Source: JAUWVG01 sp964633715
GTDB lineage: Bacteria; Acidobacteriota; Aminicenantia; Aminicenantales; Aminicenantaceae
Length of the DNA stretch: 64,000 nt
Assembly: GCA_964633715.1 (NCBI GenBank)
Contig: CAZWHQ010000005.1
Location: 1-64,000 of the forward strand
Direction: 5' to 3'
Shown here: piece by piece, positions 58,727-64,000 of the stretch
Position numbering within the stretch: position 1 is the stretch's first letter
Layout of the letters: each line of letters begins with the position of its first letter
Made by a program: the position numbers and the translations under genes
The notes under the pieces: model-generated
What the model was told of the DNA's origin: nothing
Database searches by the model: none
Seen by the model: the letters and a program-made list of their open reading frames with translations, nothing else

Positions 58727-59539
58727 ATCGAAAACATCAAACACGGCATCATCGATTCCCATGCTCATCTGAGCATGTCCGCTTTTGATGAAGACCGCAT
58801 TGATGTAATCCAATCCGCTTTCAGGGAAGGAGTCGAAGCCATTCTCTGCCCTGGGGAAATCACGGAGCCTCAAAGTATCCAAATCACATCAGAACTCACC
58901 AGAACGTATGAAAATATTTATGCCTCTGGAGGAGTTCATCCTCACAAAGCAAAAGATTTCACAGCAGAATCATTGGCAAAAATTGAAAGCCTGGCAGAAG
59001 ACAAAATAATTCACGCTGTCGGTGAAATCGGCCTTGATTTTCACTACAATTTTTCTCCACCAGATCTTCAAGTTCCTGTTTTTCGGCAGCAGCTCCACCT
59101 GGCCCAGAAACTGGACTTGCCCGTCATTATTCACAGCCGTGAGGCCTCTCAAAGCATCATCGACTGTATAGAAGAAGAGTCCTTTACCAGAGGTGGAGTT
59201 CTTCATTGTTTTACAGGGGATTGGGATTTTGCAAAAACCATGCTGGACAAAGGCTTCTCTATCTCTTTTTCAGGAATTGTCACATTTCCAAAAGCTTTTA
59301 ACCTGCGAGATGTGGCAAAAAAAACGCCTTTAGATCACCTGTTTATTGAAACCGATTCTCCCTTTCTTGTTCCTGCTCCATTCAGGGGAAAAATTAAAAG
59401 GAATGAACCTAAATTCGTCAATGACATCGCTCAGTTAATCGCAGAAATAAAAGACATTTCTTGGCCCGCTTTTTCGGATCAGACAACCCTGAATTTCACC
59501 TCGCTCTTTGGAATTGAAATATCAAATTTGAGATGTTAA
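58727..59539 (+). CDS. tatD: TatD-family metal-dependent hydrolase with no standard start codon
   Basis: A TatD-type deoxyribonuclease/hydrolase. Metal-site motifs: DSHAHL (58754-58771), GEIGLDFHYN, IHSREA, HCFTGD, ETDSPFLVPAP. The DSHAHL motif lies upstream of the first in-frame ATG (58775), which would remove two metal ligands. Between the preceding in-frame TAG and that ATG there is no ATG, GTG or TTG in frame. I place the start provisionally at ATC 58727, after a weak AGAG; ATC 58736 is equally possible. A sequencing error, a non-standard start or read-through from DUF885 would each explain it. The function is well supported; the start is not. Confidence 0.8.
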   Translation: MENIKHGIIDSHAHLSMSAFDEDRIDVIQSAFREGVEAILCPGEITEPQSIQITSELTRTYENIYASGGVHPHKAKDFTAESLAKIESLAEDKIIHAVGEIGLDFHYNFSPPDLQVPVFRQQLHLAQKLDLPVIIHSREASQSIIDCIEEESFTRGGVLHCFTGDWDFAKTMLDKGFSISFSGIVTFPKAFNLRDVAKKTPLDHLFIETDSPFLVPAPFRGKIKRNEPKFVNDIAQLIAEIKDISWPAFSDQTTLNFTSLFGIEISNLRC

Positions 59540-59553
59540 GATAAGGCCGCACA

Positions 59554-60609
59554 ATGAAAGATTCAGTGGAATTCAGTCCGACGTCAATGAAAGACGAAAT
59601 CAAAGATTATTTCTCTTCTCATGTGAAGGGAAAACCTTCATTAGCACTGCTCTACAAAAATATCAAAGGCGATTTAGATGAGGTAGAAAAAACCCTCCAG
59701 CTCTTCTCCAAGTCATCCAACGTGATCATCTCTGAAATCAGTTCTTATCTCTTTCAGAAAAGCGGGAAAAGAATCCGCCCTGCCCTTCTCATCCTCTGTG
59801 CCAAAATCTTGGGGTACAAAGGCAAAGAGCACATCCGCATGTCTGCATTGATTGAGACGATTCACACAGCCAGCCTTCTTCATGATGACATCATCGACCA
59901 TTCGAATACGAGAAGAGGCAAAGAGACCGTTCATGCAAAATGGGGACCGAATATCACGGTCCTGCTGGGTGATTATTTATACATCAAAACCCTCGGACTA
60001 TCTCTAGAAAGCAATTTTAAGGACATCACTCAAATCCTGACCGATGTTTCGGCTGAAATGATCGATGGAGAATTGTTTGAATACTATATGAGTGGAAACC
60101 TCAACATCAAAGAGCAAGAATACTTGGAAATTCTGGACAAAAAAACCGCATCATTATTTGCCGCATCCTGCCAGATTGCAGGTATATTGGGAGGGGCCTC
60201 AAAAGATGAGCTTAACCGGCTCATCTTATGCGGAAGAAACCTTGGAATGAGTTTTCAATTGATCGATGATCTTCTAGATTTTTCAGGAGAGGCGAACATT
60301 CTTGGCAAACCTGTTCTTTCAGATTTGAGTGAAAAACGTATCACACTTCCTCTCATCTACACTTTAAAAGTAGATAAAGCAGAAAACAAAAACCGAATCG
60401 CAACAATCTTGAACGAAAAAGATCTATCTGAAAATTCAACACAAAAAATTCTCAAGATGGTTAAATCTAACGGAGCTCTTGAGTACACCTTTCACAAAGC
60501 AGAGGAATTTGCGCTGAAGTCAAAGGATTTGATACAATCATTTCCAAAATCTATTTATAGAGACACTTTAGCAATGGTCTCAGATTTTGTTTTAAACAGA
60601 TCTCTATAA
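59554..60609 (+). CDS. Polyprenyl diphosphate synthase
   Basis: A 351-aa trans-isoprenyl diphosphate synthase that chain-extends with isopentenyl diphosphate. The first aspartate-rich motif is LLHDDIIDHS and the second QLIDDLLDFSGE. GKRIRPALLIL is the substrate block. The segment after the second motif is GKPVLSDLSEKRITLPL, where the usual GKPxGxDLxEGK is slightly altered. Length fits octaprenyl/solanesyl-type enzymes for quinone side chains. AAGG lies seven bases before the ATG. About 35 residues precede the conserved core. Confidence 0.88.
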   Translation: MKDSVEFSPTSMKDEIKDYFSSHVKGKPSLALLYKNIKGDLDEVEKTLQLFSKSSNVIISEISSYLFQKSGKRIRPALLILCAKILGYKGKEHIRMSALIETIHTASLLHDDIIDHSNTRRGKETVHAKWGPNITVLLGDYLYIKTLGLSLESNFKDITQILTDVSAEMIDGELFEYYMSGNLNIKEQEYLEILDKKTASLFAASCQIAGILGGASKDELNRLILCGRNLGMSFQLIDDLLDFSGEANILGKPVLSDLSEKRITLPLIYTLKVDKAENKNRIATILNEKDLSENSTQKILKMVKSNGALEYTFHKAEEFALKSKDLIQSFPKSIYRDTLAMVSDFVLNRSL

Positions 60610-60639
60610 AACTTCATACATTCACAAGGGAAATTCTCA

Positions 60640-61167
60640 ATGGTCGAGATCGAGGTAAAAATCCAAATCAAAAATCCTAAGGAAATGGCCCAAAAAATTG
60701 TTGAACAAGGCGCCCAATTGGTCAGAGAACGCACTTTTGAAGAGAACACGCTTTACGATTTTTCCGATTCAACTTTGACCAAGAAACGGCAGGCGTTTCG
60801 ACTGAGAAAAATTAAGAAAAAAGCCTATTTAACCTTCAAGGGTTCTCCTCAAAAATCCAGACAGTTCAAGATCCGTCAGGAATACGAAACAGAAGTCCAT
60901 AACGTGAATCAGATCAGAAAAATCATTAAATCTTTAGGTTTTGTCCCCAAATTCCAGTACGATAAGTTCAGAACAGTGTTCAGACACAAAAAACTGACTA
61001 TCTGTTTGGACGAAACTCCGGTTGGATATTTTATCGAATTGGAAGGAGAACAAAGTCAAATCGTAAGATTTGCGTCTTCATTGGGTTTTTCAAGAACAGA
61101 TTTTTTGAAAAAAAATTACATCGATCTTTATTCGGAGTTAGGGAAAAAAAATAATTCCAAGGTTTGA
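60640..61167 (+). CDS. CYTH-domain protein (class IV adenylate cyclase-like)
   Basis: A 175-aa CYTH protein. The ExExK motif is at residues 3-7 (EIEVK). Basic residues line the tunnel (AFRLRKIKKKAYLTFKG), and acidic ones follow (YETEV, ICLDETP, FIELEG). CYTH enzymes act on triphosphates, for example class IV adenylate cyclase (CyaB) or thiamine triphosphatase. The sequence does not choose between these. AAGGGA lies eight bases upstream of the ATG. Confidence 0.8.
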   Translation: MVEIEVKIQIKNPKEMAQKIVEQGAQLVRERTFEENTLYDFSDSTLTKKRQAFRLRKIKKKAYLTFKGSPQKSRQFKIRQEYETEVHNVNQIRKIIKSLGFVPKFQYDKFRTVFRHKKLTICLDETPVGYFIELEGEQSQIVRFASSLGFSRTDFLKKNYIDLYSELGKKNNSKV

Positions 61168-61191
61168 TTGGAAACCAGATAACAGACAGGA

Positions 61192-61572
61192 TTACTTTTT
61201 CTTTTCGCTGACCTTTTTTCTGACTTTTTTCTTAACCGTATCTTTAATGCTCTCCGCTGGGCTTTTCTTTTTTTTCACTTCCACAACGACTTCTTCTTTC
61301 GCCTCTTTGACTTCTTTCCCTAGATCCTCGATACCGATGTCTAGTTCTTCGCCGATAAACATATCTTCTTCAGAAACCTGAAGCTCTTCCGAAACAGAAT
61401 CGACTATTTCATATTCTACCAATCCTTCCAGGACCTCTTCCTGAGCGATCCGGATAAGATTTTTAGATTTAGATTTTATCTTGGGTTTTGATCCTTTTAA
61501 TAACTGTTTAGCTCTTTTTGATGCCACAATCACAAATCTGAATTTGCTGTCAAAGTCACCATATGTTTTCAA
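61192..61572 (-). CDS. rpoZ: RNA polymerase omega subunit with long charged tail
   Basis: A 126-aa protein. The first 65 residues match omega (SKFRFVIVASKRAKQLLKG, then LIRIAQEEVLEGLVEYEI), which stabilises the beta' subunit. Omega is usually 65-90 residues. Here an acidic stretch (SEELQVSEEDMFIGEELDIG) and a Lys-rich end (KKKVRKKVSEKKK) add about 60. The start is probably the TTG at 61570-61572, with AGAGAGG four bases upstream; a TTG six codons earlier has no such signal. Confidence 0.78.
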   Translation of the reverse strand: MKTYGDFDSKFRFVIVASKRAKQLLKGSKPKIKSKSKNLIRIAQEEVLEGLVEYEIVDSVSEELQVSEEDMFIGEELDIGIEDLGKEVKEAKEEVVVEVKKKKSPAESIKDTVKKKVRKKVSEKKK

Positions 61573-61771
61573 AGACACCTCTCTCTTCAACCAAAAACTT
61601 GTAAACGGTTAAAATATCAAAAATAAGCACAAAATTCAACTGTTTCATCACTGTTTTCATCACTCTGAATACAGCAAGGCTAAAAAATTTGGCCATTTTG
61701 ATTAAATTTTTGTACGTTTTGTGGTAAATTAAAATAAGAAAAAGATTTCAGGCTAAGGATTTAGGATTGAG

Positions 61772-62713
61772 ATGAACCCAGTCAATTTGATTCCTTCTCT
61801 TTCTGCACACCAAATCACGAACAAAACGATTTGGGCCATCGGCGGTGGAAAAGGGGGGACAGGAAAAAGCTTTATCACGGCCAATCTTGCCCTTAATCTC
61901 GCTTCAAAAGAAGAAGACATTGTATTAATCGATGCCGATTTTGGCGGCCCGAATTTACATACTTTTCTTGGAATGAAGGAAACCGAAGTCGATCTCGGAG
62001 ATTTTTTCAGCAACAAAATCAATCATCTCAAAGATACGGCCGTCATCACACCATTTAAGGGAGTTAATCTGATCCGAGGCACTGACTCTCTCCTTTTTAC
62101 GGCCAATCTGAACTATTACAAAAAACTCAAGTTAATCCGACAGATTAAAGCATTCGATGCAAAAAGAGTGATCATCGATATTGGGACAGGAGCTTCCTAC
62201 AACTGTATCGATTTTTTTCTCCTCTCTAATCCTGGAATCCTTGTCGTTAATCCCGAGCCCACATCCATAGAAAATGCCTATTACTTTCTCAAATCCTGCA
62301 TCATCAGAATTCTCAAGATCTACATAGACTATTACAAAATTGAAAGTTTGGTCGAAAAGATATCCACTCAGATAAAAGAGAATTCTAAATCGATTTACAC
62401 TTTCCTTAATGAGATCATTTCCTATGACAAATACTATGCCGATGTCCTTTATAAAGCTTTAAAGAGGTTCAAACCCTGTCTTATAATTAATAAGGCAAGG
62501 GATGAAAAAGATTACATTCTCGGTCAATCAATTGCTCAAGTTGTACAGAAATACCTCGTTATCGATCTCAATTTTCTTGGTACTGTTCCGTTTGATGAAA
62601 AAGTCCACTGGAGCCTAAAAAATATATCTCCATACATCATAAATCATCCTGACTCGGAAGTTTCAAGCTGTATAAAATCTCTGACAGAAAAAATACTCGA
62701 TTGTGACTCATAG
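61772..62713 (+). CDS. MinD/ParA-type P-loop ATPase
   Basis: A 313-aa deviant Walker-A ATPase. GGGKGGTGKSFITANLALNLA carries both signature lysines. VLIDADFGGPNLH follows, then VIIDIGTGAS. The FlhG/MinD-like family positions machinery in the cell or controls flagellar number. No flagellar or min gene lies nearby. The J-like gene starts directly at its stop codon, so the two are partners in expression. A weak AGGA precedes the ATG. Confidence 0.82.
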   Translation: MNPVNLIPSLSAHQITNKTIWAIGGGKGGTGKSFITANLALNLASKEEDIVLIDADFGGPNLHTFLGMKETEVDLGDFFSNKINHLKDTAVITPFKGVNLIRGTDSLLFTANLNYYKKLKLIRQIKAFDAKRVIIDIGTGASYNCIDFFLLSNPGILVVNPEPTSIENAYYFLKSCIIRILKIYIDYYKIESLVEKISTQIKENSKSIYTFLNEIISYDKYYADVLYKALKRFKPCLIINKARDEKDYILGQSIAQVVQKYLVIDLNFLGTVPFDEKVHWSLKNISPYIINHPDSEVSSCIKSLTEKILDCDS

Positions 62714-63118
62714 ATGGTATTTTTTAGCTCGGGCAGAACTATGGTGAAAATAAAAATCGAAGATATGGATCATTATGACATCCTCAATGTGAGTCGAAAC
62801 GCCTCATTTAAGGAGATCGAAAAAGCCTACTTGATCGGAAAAGCCGCTTATTCCAAGGATTCACTCGCACATTACACTCTCCTCAAAGAAGAAGAACGAC
62901 AACAAATGCTGGACCGGATAGAAGCCGCTTTTATGATTTTGGGAGATGAAGAGAAAAGACAGGCATATGATGAGAACACTTTGGATAAACACGACCGGTA
63001 CATAGAAAGGGCCAAGTTTCGCCAAACAACGGAAAGGATGATTTTCGAAGATCCTCAGACAGGACACCATCGAACCGATTTTTTAAAACGCTTATTTTCT
63101 TCCACCAAAAAAGACTGA
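62714..63118 (+). CDS. J-domain-like protein lacking HPD
   Basis: A 134-aa protein. MDHYDILNVSRNASFKEIEKAYLIGKAAY and DRIEAAFMILGDEEKRQAYDE match helices I, II and III of a DnaJ J-domain. The HPD tripeptide that stimulates DnaK is absent: the loop reads AAYSKDS. It probably does not work as a DnaK co-chaperone and may be a protein-binding adaptor for the MinD-like ATPase just upstream. It may start at 62714 or at ATG 62741; neither has a good ribosome binding site. Confidence 0.6.
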   Translation: MVFFSSGRTMVKIKIEDMDHYDILNVSRNASFKEIEKAYLIGKAAYSKDSLAHYTLLKEEERQQMLDRIEAAFMILGDEEKRQAYDENTLDKHDRYIERAKFRQTTERMIFEDPQTGHHRTDFLKRLFSSTKKD

Positions 63119-63125
63119 GCGACTC

Positions 63126-64000
63126 TCACCTTATCAATTCATATGAATAATTGCCACCCTCAAAATAGAACTGGCTGTAAGGAGCGATCATTCCAGGAGG
63201 GAGTTTTTCCGGCCCAGTCACTTCACAGAGAGTATATCTCAGTCCGTTGACCGTTACTCCCCCTTCACTGAAAGAGGGCACCGCTAATCCAATAAACAAA
63301 TGTTTTGGTATCCTGATGAGAAGAATTGGGTATTTTTTAAAGTTTATCCATAAAGAGGCAAATGTGACACCCTTTGAATCACAGTCCCCAAAATTGTAAA
63401 TCAAGACTTTTGGGGGGACCCAAAATCCCATTATGTACTTCCCATTTTCCGTTAATGGCGGGATCCCATACCGGATTTCCTGGATATAAGATAAGATAAA
63501 CGAAAGAAACTGAGGGAATTTCATGCCTTCAGAAGCAGATAAGAAGCTTTGAAAAACGTGTGTCAGTCTTTCTTGATTGTTCTTGACTAAAAGACCGTAA
63601 TTGACACCGATTTTGTCTTCAATATTCCGCAGCCCCTTTTTATTCAGAAAAACTTCTTTTTGAATCGAACCTTCCCTTTCGATTTTTTTCTCAACCTTTT
63701 TTTGCTGTCGCGCAATTTCCGATGTGAGACGCTTAAATTCTGTCCTGATTTTGCCCTGCAGTGAAGGAGGTGCCGACATTCGAACGTTAAAACTGTCGGA
63801 GTTGTCCTCTGAAATAGAAAAGTATTCGGAATACTTGCTCTTTTTAATAAAATTTTGAGTGATTTGTTTCAAATGGATAATCATCTCTTTGCGCAGGGGA
63901 AGCAGATTCCTTTCAACAGATCGATCAAGTTCATCAGGATAATATCCAAATTCATCCTCTGATTCTTTTAAGGTCTCTTTTAAAATAGAGAAGGACACTG
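63126..64000 (-). CDS. Transglutaminase-like protein, partial at the window edge
   Basis: At least 291 codons, open at the right-hand edge, so the N-terminus is missing or undetermined. The C-terminal half has YNFGDCDSKGVTFASLW, with a candidate nucleophilic Cys, followed by IPKHLFIGLAVP, with a candidate His. This order is typical of transglutaminase/cysteine-protease folds. A charged helical region (KRLTSEIARQQKKVEKKIE) precedes it. It is convergent with the J-like gene. Function unknown. Confidence 0.5.
   Translation of the reverse strand, partial: VSFSILKETLKESEDEFGYYPDELDRSVERNLLPLRKEMIIHLKQITQNFIKKSKYSEYFSISEDNSDSFNVRMSAPPSLQGKIRTEFKRLTSEIARQQKKVEKKIEREGSIQKEVFLNKKGLRNIEDKIGVNYGLLVKNNQERLTHVFQSFLSASEGMKFPQFLSFILSYIQEIRYGIPPLTENGKYIMGFWVPPKVLIYNFGDCDSKGVTFASLWINFKKYPILLIRIPKHLFIGLAVPSFSEGGVTVNGLRYTLCEVTGPEKLPPGMIAPYSQFYFEGGNYSYELIR

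Noticed and set aside
1..64000. CRISPR arrays, insertion sequences, integrases and phage genes
   Set aside because: No regular direct-repeat array, transposase, integrase or structural phage protein was seen on either strand.

Overview
The window looks like the chromosome of a diderm, anaerobic, fermentative bacterium of fairly low GC content. It carries a lipid A and outer-membrane assembly operon (BamA, OmpH/Skp, FabZ, LpxA, LpxI, LolCD). It also has an electron-bifurcation block (NuoE/F/G-like subunits plus NfnAB) and many secreted peptidase-like or beta-propeller proteins. This mix resembles uncultured lineages such as Candidatus Aminicenantes or relatives of Acidobacteriota. That placement is inference from gene content only. 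I see no rRNA, tRNA, CRISPR array, insertion sequence or phage gene.

Layout. 1-11.9 kb: an aromatic amino acid lyase (-); a very large secreted M14 peptidase-like protein and an NtrC-type sigma54 activator (+); a non-coding stretch with two near-identical sigma54 promoter modules, the second driving a DUF5658-like membrane protein; an aminotransferase (-); a LolA-like/M48 peptidase pair (+). 11.9-23.0 kb: one minus-strand run of twelve genes, crt-ribH-nusB-lysS-lolC-lolD-bamA-ompH-fabZ-lpxA-lpxI-gfo/idh. 23.2-31.4 kb: a Lon-like protease (+), rluB-type pseudouridine synthase, an OMP, a pyruvate-kinase-C-like protein and a zinc dehydrogenase (-), and two MacB-type permeases without an ATPase (+). 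31.3-43.0 kb: a nine-gene minus-strand operon, AlaDH-like-nuoE-nuoF-nuoG-like-nfnA-nfnB-CoA transferase-RNase HIII-AlaX. 43.1-46.6 kb: Ca/Na antiporter, amidohydrolase and MBL hydrolase (-). 46.7-47.0 kb: a GC-rich island that looks like a structured RNA on the minus strand. 47.1-55.6 kb: a GHMP kinase and efp (+); a minus-strand set of SPT-like alpha-oxoamine synthase, S55-like protein and propeller; a divergent SDR. 55.8-64 kb: fabH, DUF885, TatD, polyprenyl synthase and CYTH (+), rpoZ (-), a MinD-like ATPase with a degenerate J-domain protein (+), and a transglutaminase-like gene running off the edge.

How the parts fit. The 31-43 kb operon plausibly couples amino-acid or organic-acid fermentation to ferredoxin, NADH and NADPH balancing and to CoA transfer. 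The 12-23 kb operon builds the outer membrane and links it to housekeeping genes. The sigma54 activator at 6.0-7.4 kb, three related 17-bp palindromes and two sigma54 promoters form a compact regulatory circuit, with a possible small RNA or micro-peptide between them. This is the best candidate for an undescribed system here. A second theme is a set of genes whose predicted promoters lie so close to the start codon that the mRNAs should be leaderless or nearly so and lack a Shine-Dalgarno sequence.
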